Origin: Microcoleus sp. bin38.metabat.b11b12b14.051
GTDB taxonomy: Bacteria > Cyanobacteriota > Cyanobacteriia > Cyanobacteriales > Microcoleaceae
NCBI RefSeq assembly: GCF_013299165.1
Contig: NZ_JAAFKD010000005.1
Coordinates: 1 to 64,000, forward strand
Direction: 5' to 3'
DNA: 64,000 bases
The notes beneath the pieces are model-generated. The model made no database searches. It was not told where the DNA came from and was given only the letters and a program-made list of their open reading frames with translations. Shown piece after piece: positions 17,552-26,564 of the stretch (its first letter is position 1; each line of letters begins with the position of its first letter). The position numbers were made by a program, and so were the translations under genes.

Positions 17552-19336
17552 ATGGTGGTGAAAAGTTTTTCGCGCAACGTGCAACTTGAGAAACAACCTC
17601 ACTTTTGGGTTGCCTTGGAGGAGAGGGAAAGGCGAGATTTTATCCCTGATCTTTGCCAGAAAGGGTCTGAGGGAGAGGTTTTCAGCAAAAGCTGCAAGCT
17701 GGGTTGTTACGTAAGTAATGCCGTCAAAAATTTAATTGTCCAAAGTTTAACAGTGTCAGCGGTGGTGGCTGCTGTGGGGTCGTATCCGGCGGCGGCACAG
17801 TTTTTGCCTCCTCCTCCTCCTTCTCCTCCTTCTCCTTCTGTTCCTCCTCTTCCTTATTCTCCTCCTCCCCCTCCTCCTGCTTCGCTTTCTCCGATTCCCG
17901 TACCGGTACCCGCAGCGCCGGGATTTCCGGCGGTTCCGGCCAGTGCGCCTGCAAGTGTACGATCGGAAGTTTACACTTTGGGCGCGGGCGATCGCATTCA
18001 AATGGATATTTTCAACGTCCCGGAATACAGCGGCCCCAACGGTCAACACCAAGTACAGGCCGACGGTTCCCTGAGTTTGCCGTTAATTGGCAGCCTATCC
18101 GTGGCTGGAATGACCTTAGAACAAGCTTCTAATGCTGTCAAGGAACGATACGGCAAATATCTCAAACGTCCTTGGATTACCCTGAAACTGCTGGCGGCGC
18201 GTCCTTTGCAAATTGCGATCGCCGGCGAAATCAACCGCCCCGGAGCCTATACAATATCTTCAGCAGCAGGGCCTGGAGGCACAGCAGAGCAAATCGGCAC
18301 TCAAATGCCCACAATCTCGCGGGCGCTGCGAATGGCGGGCGGAATTACCCAGTCAGCAGACGTGCGCCAAATCAAAATCCGCCGCCCCCAGCGCAACGCA
18401 CAGGAACAAATTATTAGTGTGGATTTGTGGGAATTATTGCAAAACGGCGATTTGCGCGCCGATCTAACTTTGCGCGACGGCGATACTATATTTATTCCCA
18501 CAGTCACTAGCCTCAACCGCCAAGAAGCACCGACTTTAGCAGTAGCTAACATTACCGGGCAAAGCACTCAACCAATTAATATTGCTGTAGTGGGCGAAGT
18601 AACTCGCCCCGGTACTTATACTCTGGCAAAAGAGGTTCAAAGTAAGGTACAAGAGAATGAATCGGGTGCAGATTCTGGTTTGTTTGAAAAGAAGGAAACC
18701 GACGGCGGCGGGCAAATAGTTTTGCAACAAACTGTAACTAGGGCGATTAAAATGGCGGGCGGCATTACGCCGGTAGCTAATATCAGACAAATACAAGTTC
18801 GCCGTCTGACGCGGGCGGGTACCGAACAAATTATTAATGTGAATTTGTGGCAACTTTTGGAAGCGGGAGATGTATCCCAAGATTTAACGCTGCAACAGGG
18901 AGATACGGTAATCGTTCCCAAAGCCGAAAATCTTGATGCACTCGAAGGCGCGCAAGTTGCTACTTCTAATTTTTCACCGGATTCGATTAAGGTTAGTCTG
19001 GTGGGAGAAATCGTGAAACCCGGGTCTTTTGCTATGGTGCCCAACACTACTTTAAATCAAGCACTGGTAGCAGCGGGAGGTTTCAATAAATCGCGGGCCC
19101 AAATGGATTCGGTGGATTTAATTCGCCTCAATCCTAACGGTAGTATTTCGCGGCTAAGTGTCAAGGTGGATTTTTCAGCAACCGCCAATGAGGAAAGCAA
19201 TCCCAAACTGCAAAATAATGATGTAATTATGGTAAGGCGATCGAGCCGCGCTACGTTCTCGGATAATGTAGGCGGGACTCTCGCTCCTCTGAGCCCACTC
19301 TTGGGAATATTCCGGTTGTTCAATATTTTTCGGTGA
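17552..19336 (+). CDS. Wza/GumB-like polysaccharide export protein with SLBB domains
   Basis: 594 residues. An unusually long N-terminus precedes a signal-like segment (LIVQSLTVSAVVAAVGSYPA, about 62-80). Next is a proline-rich stretch (about 83-125, PPPPSPPSPSVPP type). From about 130, YTLGAGDRIQMDIFNVPEYS begins the poly-export domain (PGAGD-type signature); three SLBB-like repeats follow, each starting IAIAGEINRPGAY, IAVVGEVTRPGTY or VSLVGEIVKPGSF. The protein should form the outer-membrane/periplasmic export channel for a capsule or exopolysaccharide and work with the Wzz/BY-kinase encoded next. Confidence 0.9.
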   Translation: MVVKSFSRNVQLEKQPHFWVALEERERRDFIPDLCQKGSEGEVFSKSCKLGCYVSNAVKNLIVQSLTVSAVVAAVGSYPAAAQFLPPPPPSPPSPSVPPLPYSPPPPPPASLSPIPVPVPAAPGFPAVPASAPASVRSEVYTLGAGDRIQMDIFNVPEYSGPNGQHQVQADGSLSLPLIGSLSVAGMTLEQASNAVKERYGKYLKRPWITLKLLAARPLQIAIAGEINRPGAYTISSAAGPGGTAEQIGTQMPTISRALRMAGGITQSADVRQIKIRRPQRNAQEQIISVDLWELLQNGDLRADLTLRDGDTIFIPTVTSLNRQEAPTLAVANITGQSTQPINIAVVGEVTRPGTYTLAKEVQSKVQENESGADSGLFEKKETDGGGQIVLQQTVTRAIKMAGGITPVANIRQIQVRRLTRAGTEQIINVNLWQLLEAGDVSQDLTLQQGDTVIVPKAENLDALEGAQVATSNFSPDSIKVSLVGEIVKPGSFAMVPNTTLNQALVAAGGFNKSRAQMDSVDLIRLNPNGSISRLSVKVDFSATANEESNPKLQNNDVIMVRRSSRATFSDNVGGTLAPLSPLLGIFRLFNIFR

Positions 19337-19475
19337 TTTGAATAGACTAGCGCTAAGGCTTCATCAACCCGCTTGATAAAAAATCGGTTTGGTAACAAGC
19401 TTGATAGTTAGCAACCAAGTTGATGAAACGGCGCCAGTCGTATAAACGTTTAAACTAATAAGTTGTAGCAATCAA

Positions 19476-21803
19476 ATGAAACCAGGTAAAAAATCTCAAA
19501 TAGCCCTGTTTAATCAAAATAAAAAAATGGTTGGACAACAAAGATTATCTTCGGTACTTTATGAAGAAGAGCAATTTTTTGGCAGGAACAACACAGAGGA
19601 AGAACAGTTAAGCTTTTGGGAAGTTTGCCGCAGTCGCTCCATCTTAGTCATCGGCGTAGCAGCGGCAGTGACAACCGGAGTTTTTGCCTGGACGCTGAAT
19701 CAAAAAAGTGAGTACGAAGGGCGCTTTCAATTATTAGTAGAACCCGCGGTTACGCAAAACACTTTAGCAAAAGTCTACTCCGGCGAGATCAAACTGCAAC
19801 CGGCGACTCCCGCAACGCCTGAGAGCCCGGGTTTTGACTACGAATCGCAAATTCAAGTTTTGCAAAGCCCGCAAGTCATGTCGCCGATTATCAAAGAGTT
19901 GCGGGCGAAATATCCAGAAATAAATTACCACTACCTTTTGAACCAAAAAGCAGATAATTTGCCGTTTTCTCAGCAAACCAGGCTGTCAATTAATCGCTTC
20001 AAAAATACCAAGATTATCGAAGTTAGATATCGGGATTACGATCCCAAAAAAATTCAGTTTGTTTTGGAAAAAGTTGCCCTAGGCTACCGCAACTACAGCG
20101 TGCAAGATACGAAAACTCAAATTAGCCAGAGTCTGGATTTTGTAAAATCGCAAATTCCCAACCAGAAAAAGCGTCAACAAGCTCTGCAAACTGAAATTCA
20201 AAAGTTGCGACAGCAGTACAATTTCATCGATCCGCAAATTCAAACCCAACAACTGGCGCAGCAAATCAGCCAACTTCAAGCGCAAAGATTGGACGCACAA
20301 ACGCAGCTTAACCAGCAGAGATTGCTCTATGCTAACCTGCAAAGTCAGCTTGGATTAACCCAACAACAAGCGCTGATGGCTTCGGCTCTGAGTCAAGCTC
20401 CCCGCTATCAAGGAATGCTGACTCAATTGCAGCAATTGGAAGGGCAAATTGCGATTAATTCAGCGACGTATACAGACAACTCTCCACAAATGCAATTGTT
20501 GCGAGATCAGCGCAAAAACTTGATTCCTTTGTTGAAAAAAGAAGCCCAACAGGTGCTGGGAAATGATTTAGCTAAGGTGAATTCGCAAGTGCTGGCTTTT
20601 CAAGATCCGGTGCGGATTAAGTTAATCGAACAGTTTATCGGTACTGCTAATTCTATTCAGGTTTTGGGGGTGCGGAATCAAGTTTTAGAACAAGCTGCTA
20701 AGGAGTTGAATCAATACTCTCAAGGATTCCCGGTGATTTTGCGGCGCTATGGGGATTTGCAGCGGGAGGCGGAGTTGACTAACAGTACGCTGAATGGTTT
20801 GCTGGCAAAACAGCAAGCTTTACAACTTGAATCTGTGGGCAAAAAAGAGGTGGCTTGGGAAGTTATTGCTAAGCCGGAAATTCCGCGCTACAAAAATGGC
20901 GAGTTGATGGCTGTTGCTCCGATTATGCCTGTGAATTTGGCTTTGGGAGGATTGGCTGGTTTGCTGTTAGGGATGCTGGCGGCGCAGTTGGCGGAACGGT
21001 TTAATAATAAAACTGTGTTCAACTCTCCGGAGGATGTCAAACATTCGATTCGGTTGCCTTTGTTGGGGGTAATTCCTGCTAGCGATAAAATTTTGAGACT
21101 GCCGCCTGCTGACACAACTACGATTGATGTGAAAAGTTCGCCGGTGCCGACGGATGCTTTTCAAGAAGCTTTTCGATCGCTCAATGCTAATATTCGGTTG
21201 TTAAACGTTGATACTCCGATCAATTCCTGTGTAATTACGTCTTGTCAAGTAGCTGACGGTAAGTCTACTGTGGCGGTAAATCTGGCGCGGGCGGCGGCGG
21301 CAATGGGCCAGCAGGTGCTGTTGGTGGATGCGGATTTACGGCGGCCGCAAGTCCACGAAATGCTCGGTTTGCCCAACTGGCAAGGCTTGCACAATGTGAT
21401 TGCTGAGGATTTGGATGTGGAAGAGGTGATTTTGCGATCGCCCCGCGATGAAAATCTGTTTGTGTTAACATCCGGGCCAGTGCCTCCCGATCCGACAAAG
21501 GTGCTTTCTTCGCGAAAGATGCAGCATTTAATGGCAGCTTTGGCAAGTCATTTTGACTTAGTTATTTACGATACTCCGCCGCTTTTGGGTTTGGCGGATG
21601 CCAATTTGTTGGCGGCTCATACTAACGGATTGATGCTGGTGGTGGGGCTGCATCAAACTGAGCGGGAGGCGCTGTTATTGGCTTTTGAAGATTTGAAAAT
21701 GGCGGGGATTCCGCTGTTGGGAATGGTGGCGAATAACGATAAGGGCAGCAGGTATTACTATCAGTCTTACGTGCAGAATTACATCGAGGAAAAGCCTGTT
21801 TAG
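19476..21803 (+). CDS. Wzz chain-length determinant fused to BY-type tyrosine kinase
   Basis: 775 residues. Wzz domain: first membrane helix at about 50-68 (ILVIGVAAAVTTGVFAWTLN), a long periplasmic coiled coil (QQLAQQISQLQAQRLDAQTQ and similar), and a second helix at about 485-505 (LALGGLAGLLLGMLAA). The cytoplasmic kinase follows: Walker A SCQVADGKSTVAVNLA (about 590), A' VLLVDADLRRP (about 615), Walker B LVIYDTPPLLG (about 695), and a C-terminal tyrosine cluster RYYYQSYVQNYIEE for autophosphorylation. Controls polymer length and export through the preceding channel protein; 139 bp separates the two genes. Confidence 0.92.
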   Translation: MKPGKKSQIALFNQNKKMVGQQRLSSVLYEEEQFFGRNNTEEEQLSFWEVCRSRSILVIGVAAAVTTGVFAWTLNQKSEYEGRFQLLVEPAVTQNTLAKVYSGEIKLQPATPATPESPGFDYESQIQVLQSPQVMSPIIKELRAKYPEINYHYLLNQKADNLPFSQQTRLSINRFKNTKIIEVRYRDYDPKKIQFVLEKVALGYRNYSVQDTKTQISQSLDFVKSQIPNQKKRQQALQTEIQKLRQQYNFIDPQIQTQQLAQQISQLQAQRLDAQTQLNQQRLLYANLQSQLGLTQQQALMASALSQAPRYQGMLTQLQQLEGQIAINSATYTDNSPQMQLLRDQRKNLIPLLKKEAQQVLGNDLAKVNSQVLAFQDPVRIKLIEQFIGTANSIQVLGVRNQVLEQAAKELNQYSQGFPVILRRYGDLQREAELTNSTLNGLLAKQQALQLESVGKKEVAWEVIAKPEIPRYKNGELMAVAPIMPVNLALGGLAGLLLGMLAAQLAERFNNKTVFNSPEDVKHSIRLPLLGVIPASDKILRLPPADTTTIDVKSSPVPTDAFQEAFRSLNANIRLLNVDTPINSCVITSCQVADGKSTVAVNLARAAAAMGQQVLLVDADLRRPQVHEMLGLPNWQGLHNVIAEDLDVEEVILRSPRDENLFVLTSGPVPPDPTKVLSSRKMQHLMAALASHFDLVIYDTPPLLGLADANLLAAHTNGLMLVVGLHQTEREALLLAFEDLKMAGIPLLGMVANNDKGSRYYYQSYVQNYIEEKPV

Positions 21804-21829
21804 GGAGATTTGATTCTATTACTCGTTAC

Positions 21830-22024
21830 CAGGCTCTGCCTGGTAACGGAGATCCGGAGGCTCTGCCTCCATTGTCGATTGTCCCAGTCGAGGCAGAGCC
21901 TCGCTGATATGGGTTCTCAGGCACAGCCTGGGAACCAGTTGCCACTTCGATGCCTCCATTGTCGATCGTCCCAGTCGAGGTAGAGCCTCGCTGATATGGG
22001 TTCCCAGGCTCTGGCTGGGAACCA
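21830..22024. repeat. GTTACCAGGC palindromic repeat cluster
   Basis: CTCGTTACCAGGCTCTGCCT starts a composite of palindromes: GGCTCTGCCTCC, GAGGCAGAGCCTCGC, GGTTCTCAGGCACAGCCTG. The second half (about 21950-22024) repeats the first with changes. Related copies are inside the MITE at 16558 and at 32515. Confidence 0.8.
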
Positions 22025-22095
22025 GTTGCCAGTTCGATCGCCAACATAAACTTTAACAACAAAATTTCTTAAGATTTGTGATTAATACCTTGCAC

Positions 22096-22242
22096 TATAA
22101 TTAGACATAGAGAGATTTAAACAAAACCCGGCACTTGCAAGTTAGCAAGACCTAAAAGTATGGCTGGTAAATTCCAATTTTGTAATACATCAATACAACT
22201 CCCGAACTAGCTTCACAACTATCAGGGAGTTTTGTATTTTTT
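22096..22242 (+). promoter_or_regulatory. Structured leader with terminator-like hairpin before SSADH
   Basis: A TATAAT at 22096 could be a -10 box. The leader then holds a possible stem CCGGC (22128) with GCTGG (22163) enclosing CTTGC-AAGTTA-GCAAG, and a terminator-like hairpin: ATACAACTCCC (22193-22203) pairs with GGGAGTTTTGTAT (22225-22237, one bulge) and leads into a T run. It ends 18 nt before the ATG at 22260. This geometry fits transcription attenuation or a riboswitch. No known riboswitch class was recognised. Confidence 0.45.
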
Positions 22243-22259
22243 GAAATGGAGATCAAACA

Positions 22260-23627
22260 ATGGCTATCGCTACTATCAACCCGGCAACGGGAGAAACGCT
22301 CTTAACTTTCGAGCCGATCGCAGATGAGGCAATTGAAGCTAAGCTGGAATTAGCACAGCAAGCTTTTAACAAATACCGCTACCTGCCCTTTGAGCAGCGA
22401 GCAATCTGGATGCAGAAAGCGGCGGATATCTTGGAGCGCGATCGCGAAATTTACGCGGAAATGATGACGCTGGAAATGGGCAAAACACTCAAATCGGCGA
22501 TCGGCGAAATAGAAAAATGCGCCTTAGTTTGTCGCTACTACGCCAAAAATGCCGCTCAATTCATGGCAGACGTACCCGCAACCACCGACGCTAGCAGTAG
22601 CTTTGTCCGTTACCAACCGTTGGGCGCTATTTTAGCCGTCATGCCCTGGAATTTCCCATTTTGGCAAGTTTTTCGGTTTGCGGCGCCGACGCTGATGGCG
22701 GGCAATGTCGGCTTGCTCAAACACGCTTCTAATGTGCCGCAGTGCGCTTTGAAAATCGAACAAATTTTCGCGGAAGCTGGCTTTCCCGAAGGAGTTTTTC
22801 AAACTTTGTTAGTCGGTGCTGACAAAGTAGCTAAAATCATTGCGGACGATCGCGTAAAAGCAGCAACTCTCACAGGTAGCGAACCAGCGGGCGAAAGTTT
22901 AGCCGTAAATGCCGGCAAAAACTTGAAAAAAGTTGTGCTGGAATTGGGAGGAAGTGACCCATTTATTGTCATGTCCAGCGCCGATTTACCAACAGCTTTA
23001 TCAACGGCTGTAACATCACGAATGCTCAATAGCGGCCAAACTTGCGTATCTGCTAAACGGTTTATCTTAGCAGAAGAAATTGCCGACGAATTCATCAAAG
23101 GATTTGTGGAAAAATTCGAGCAATTAAAAGTAGGCGATCCGATGTTACCGGAAACCGATATCGGCCCTTTGGCTACTCCCGCAATCCTCAAAGAATTAGA
23201 CAATCAAGTGCAAGCCTGCATCCAATCGGGAGCAAAACTTCTGACAGGCGGCCGCCCGCTGTCAGAGAAAGCCGGCAATTTCTACTTGCCAACCATCCTG
23301 ACAGAAATTCCCCCGGATGCGGAGGCGCGCCAACAAGAGTTTTTCGGCCCGGTAGCTATGGTATTCCGGGTTGCAGGTATCGATGAGGCGATCGCCCTGG
23401 CCAACAGCACATCCTTTGGCTTAGCAGCCACCGCTTGGACTACAGTCAGGGAAGAGAGCGATCGGTTTATTTCGGAACTAGAAGCAGGTGCCGTATTCAT
23501 CAACGGCTTAGTAAAATCAGATCCCAGATTGCCCTTTGGCGGCATCAAGCGATCGGGTTACGGACGCGAATTGAGCATCGAAGGAATTCACGAATTTGTG
23601 AACATTAAAACAGTCTGGGTAAAATAA
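22260..23627 (+). CDS. gabD: Succinate-semialdehyde dehydrogenase
   Basis: 455 residues, aldehyde dehydrogenase fold. Cofactor region VMPWNFPFWQVFRFAAPTLM, general-base Glu in VVLELGGSDPFIV (about 227) and catalytic Cys in NSGQTCVSAKRF (about 262). Length and the short N-terminus MAIATINPATGETLLTFEPI match the cyanobacterial SSADH that oxidises succinate semialdehyde to succinate. Start preceded by GGAG. The next plus-strand gene is the ThDP decarboxylase that makes its substrate, so the pair closes the TCA cycle. NAD versus NADP preference was not judged. Confidence 0.9.
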   Translation: MAIATINPATGETLLTFEPIADEAIEAKLELAQQAFNKYRYLPFEQRAIWMQKAADILERDREIYAEMMTLEMGKTLKSAIGEIEKCALVCRYYAKNAAQFMADVPATTDASSSFVRYQPLGAILAVMPWNFPFWQVFRFAAPTLMAGNVGLLKHASNVPQCALKIEQIFAEAGFPEGVFQTLLVGADKVAKIIADDRVKAATLTGSEPAGESLAVNAGKNLKKVVLELGGSDPFIVMSSADLPTALSTAVTSRMLNSGQTCVSAKRFILAEEIADEFIKGFVEKFEQLKVGDPMLPETDIGPLATPAILKELDNQVQACIQSGAKLLTGGRPLSEKAGNFYLPTILTEIPPDAEARQQEFFGPVAMVFRVAGIDEAIALANSTSFGLAATAWTTVREESDRFISELEAGAVFINGLVKSDPRLPFGGIKRSGYGRELSIEGIHEFVNIKTVWVK

Positions 23628-23925
23628 GCGCGCGCCATCAACTTTTCGCAAAAACCCAAATCTATCTGTGTTTGTAGTGGCACGGGCGTCTCGCCAGTCG
23701 ATCGCGGGCACGGGCGTTCTGACCCCTTGACGGGTGATGGTAGCACGCTTCGTGTCGCCCGTTCTTCTATCTGCGGTTATAAAATCAGATGCAGTATTTT
23801 TGTGAAAAGTTGACAAAGTGCGATCGGCTAAAAATTTTGTCACCCTTAAAAGCTGTACAATAAATCCCAAGATTGCAGATTATTTCAGAAAAACAAATCC
23901 TGAGTAACAGAGGAAAAAAACGGAA
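23628..23925. other. Spacer with GGGCACGGGCG repeat pieces
   Basis: Between SSADH and the decarboxylase. Contains CACGGGCGTCTCGCCAGTCG and CGGGCACGGGCGTTCTGACC, related to the element inside rsmE and the NB-ARC gene, and a purine-rich AGAGGAAAAAAACGGAAATG start for the next gene. No gene. Confidence 0.6.
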
Positions 23926-25563
23926 ATGAACACAGCTCAACTCTTAGTCAAATGTTTAGAAAACGAAGGCGTAGAATACGTCTTCGGACTGCCAGGAGAA
24001 GAAAATTTAGAAGTTCTAGAAGCCCTAAGAAACTCTTCTATTAAATTTATTACTACTCGTCACGAACAAGGCGCCGCCTTCATGGCCGACGTTTACGGCC
24101 GCCTCACAGGCAAAGCCGGCGTTTGCTTGTCCACCTTGGGCCCCGGCGCAACTAACTTAATGACAGGAGTTGCTGACGCCAACTTAGACGGCGCTCCTCT
24201 AATCGCAATTACCGGACAAGTCGGCACAGACAGAATGCACATAGAATCGCACCAATATTTAGATTTGGTCGCTATGTTTGCCCCAGTTACTAAGTGGAAT
24301 GCTCAAATTGTTCGCCCCAGCACTACGGCAGAAATTGTCCGCAAAGCCTTTAAAATAGCTCAAAGCGAAAAGCCGGGAGCAGTTCACATTGACTTGCCAG
24401 AAAATATCGCAGCAATGCCTGTGGAAGGAAATCCGCTCGCCAAAGACAATCGCGAAAAAACGTTTGGTGCTTACCAAAGCCTCAACAAAGCTGCTGTAGC
24501 AATTTCTAAGGCAAAAAGCCCTCTGCTTTTAGTAGGAAACGGCACGATCCGCGCTAACGCCAGCGATGCTTTGACAGAATTTGCTACTCGACTAAATATT
24601 CCCGTAGCTAATACTTTCATGGGCAAAGGCGTAATTCCTTACACTCATCCTTTGGCACTTTGGACGACAGGATTGCAAAAACGGGATTACATTAGCTGTG
24701 CTTTTGAAGAAACAGATTTAGTGATTGCTGTTGGCTACGATTTAATTGAATATTCCCCAAAAAAGTGGAATCCTGAAGGCAAAATTCCGATTATTCACGT
24801 GGGAGCTCTGCCAGCAGAAATTGATAGCAGTTACATTCCAGTTGTAGAAGTTGTGGGGGATATTTCTGATTCGCTGAATGAAATTTTGCAGCGTGCCGAT
24901 CGCATGGAGAAAACCGATCCTTTTGCTAAGCAATTGCGGGCGGATATTCGCGCTGGCTACGAACAATATGCAAACGACGACGGTTTCCCGATCAAGCCGC
25001 AAAAAATGATTTACGATTTGCGGCAAGTCATGGGCCCGGAAGATATTGTCATATCTGACGTGGGAGCTCACAAAATGTGGATCGCGCGGCACTATCATTG
25101 CGATCGCCCCAATACCTGTTTAATCTCCAACGGATTTGCCGCGATGGGGATTGCAATTCCCGGCGCGGTGGCGGCAAAACTCGTTTATCCCGATCGCAAA
25201 GTAGTAGCAGCCACTGGCGACGGCGGCTTTATGATGAACTGTCAAGAGTTAGAAACTGCGTTGCGCGTCGGTACTAATTTTGTGACTCTCATCTTTAATG
25301 ACGGCGGCTACGGGTTGATTGAATGGAAGCAGGAAGATCACTTTGGTCATTCAGATTTCATCAAATTTGGCAATCCCGACTTTGTGAAATTTGCCGAAAG
25401 TATGGGTTTAAAAGGCTATCGCGTCAAAGCGGCAAGCGATTTTATTCCTATTCTGAAAGAAGCGCTCGCTCAAGATGTCCCCTGCGTGATTGACTGTCCG
25501 GTAGATTACCGGGAAAATGCCCGTTTCAGTCAATTATCTGGGGATATGAGTTGCCATACATAA
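23926..25563 (+). CDS. 2-oxoglutarate decarboxylase (ThDP enzyme, acetolactate-synthase-like)
   Basis: 545 residues, ThDP-dependent decarboxylase fold: N-terminal PYR domain with the catalytic Glu in TTRHEQGAAFMADVYGRLTG, central domain, and C-terminal ThDP site GDGGFMMNCQELETALRVGT...NDGGYG (about 430-465). Generic annotation would be acetolactate synthase large subunit, but gene order with SSADH is that of the experimentally described 2-oxoglutarate decarboxylase/SSADH pair of Synechococcus sp. PCC 7002. Expected reaction: 2-oxoglutarate to succinate semialdehyde plus CO2. Assignment rests on this synteny; no small regulatory subunit is nearby. Confidence 0.85.
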   Translation: MNTAQLLVKCLENEGVEYVFGLPGEENLEVLEALRNSSIKFITTRHEQGAAFMADVYGRLTGKAGVCLSTLGPGATNLMTGVADANLDGAPLIAITGQVGTDRMHIESHQYLDLVAMFAPVTKWNAQIVRPSTTAEIVRKAFKIAQSEKPGAVHIDLPENIAAMPVEGNPLAKDNREKTFGAYQSLNKAAVAISKAKSPLLLVGNGTIRANASDALTEFATRLNIPVANTFMGKGVIPYTHPLALWTTGLQKRDYISCAFEETDLVIAVGYDLIEYSPKKWNPEGKIPIIHVGALPAEIDSSYIPVVEVVGDISDSLNEILQRADRMEKTDPFAKQLRADIRAGYEQYANDDGFPIKPQKMIYDLRQVMGPEDIVISDVGAHKMWIARHYHCDRPNTCLISNGFAAMGIAIPGAVAAKLVYPDRKVVAATGDGGFMMNCQELETALRVGTNFVTLIFNDGGYGLIEWKQEDHFGHSDFIKFGNPDFVKFAESMGLKGYRVKAASDFIPILKEALAQDVPCVIDCPVDYRENARFSQLSGDMSCHT

Positions 25564-25606
25564 GTTAGGAAACGGGCATTTTTGTGTCAGTGTCTATCAA
25601 GATAGT

Positions 25607-25720
25607 TCACTTACCTGAAATCTGCTGTATTTCGGGTAAGGGACACTCTTCGAGATCAAGTCTTGTAGCTTCTTTGAGGTTGGCGATCGCTTCTTCTATT
25701 GTTTCGCCTTGGTCAACTGT
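25607..25720 (-). pseudogene. HicB-type antitoxin remnant
   Basis: 37 codons encode TVDQGETIEEAIANLKEATR and end LEECPLPEIQQISGK. This is the C-terminal half of cyanobacterial HicB-like proteins (usually preceded by a beta-hairpin ending VASQGET). A stop codon lies immediately upstream in frame and no HicA partner is present, so it is a relic. Confidence 0.65.
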
Positions 25721-25895
25721 TCAGAAGTTGCTGGCTTTCTATTACCTAGTTTATCTCGGATGAATCATTTTTATAAGTATAGGGTTGAAATGGGCGATCG
25801 CTACGGGATAGCTGCGCCGCGCGGGCTTTTTCAGAAAGTTGGGAGACGAAGGGCGATCGCATTTCTATAAAAACAGCTTTCCGGTTATATAATTT

Positions 25896-26120
25896 TCAAG
25901 CTAGCATTCGAGCGTGAGCAATTTCTCTGTCACCTATGAGTCGGACTTGTGAATTAAAGAGTGAGATAATAGCGACTGTCTTTCCGGTCAAGGTAACAAA
26001 TTCTACTTCATATCCTACGCCACCTTGATGCACTAAAACCACAGTGCCAATATCGCCTTGGCTTAAGTTTTGTTCTGGGATATCAGTTGTTAAAACAACG
26101 CTGTCAAGTTCTTCAATCAT
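25896..26120 (-). CDS. DUF4926 domain protein
   Basis: 74 residues: IEELDSVVLTTDIPEQNLSQ, GDIGTVVLVHQGGVGYEVEF, TLTGKTVAIISL. This small SH3-like beta barrel is the DUF4926 pattern. It starts 8 bp after the end of a DUF6883 reading frame. The pairing resembles a toxin-antitoxin layout, but no activity is known to me. Confidence 0.75.
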   Translation of the reverse strand: MIEELDSVVLTTDIPEQNLSQGDIGTVVLVHQGGVGYEVEFVTLTGKTVAIISLFNSQVRLIGDREIAHARMLA

Positions 26121-26128
26121 TTTCTTTT

Positions 26129-26463
26129 TTAATCAGGTGGATAGGCACTGACTAGCCTGGGAGTGTCGCCTCCAGTTTCAATAAACCAGACAGAACGCAC
26201 AAAGGGTGTTCTGCCATCTGCTGCTAGCATTTCTCCTTCAACAACGTACCGAGTCCCAAAAGGAGATTCTTCAATTTTAGCTAATTCATGGTCAGCGGCA
26301 TGACGCAGCAAGGCAGTTGCCATGACTTCCCAAGCATCGACTGAAAAGCCAAACCGCAAAAAAAATTTGCTTTGCTTTTCCCGTCGCGGTGGGTGAGTGA
26401 GAGCAGATATTCAGTAATTTTTTTCTGAGGAATGACTGCTCTTTCATAGTTTGGCAGTTTCAA
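26129..26463 (-). pseudogene. DUF6883 protein, frameshifted
   Basis: Two overlapping frames together make one DUF6883 protein. The first from ATG at 26463 gives MKLPNYERAVIPQKKITEYL...DGKSKANFF; the second gives LRFGFSVDAWEVMATALLRH through RTPFVRSVWFIETGGDTPRL. The switch falls in a run of eight A on the plus strand near 26360. It is either a true inactivating indel, a slippage site, or a sequencing error. Confidence 0.7.
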
Positions 26464-26564
26464 TAGCTTACTTCTTTTATACTAACCAGAGTTGAGGTGA
26501 TGGGTCAAGCAGGGGCGATCGCTCTTTTGCAGAAAGTTGAGAACAATTATTTTGTTTTTAATTT

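Noticed and set aside
17724-18052. Minus-strand Arg/Glu-rich frames opposite the Wza gene
   Set aside because: They mirror the proline-rich codons of the export protein.
23926-25563. Plain acetolactate synthase call
   Set aside because: Adjacent SSADH and overall gene order fit 2-oxoglutarate decarboxylase better, though only biochemistry or phylogeny would settle it.
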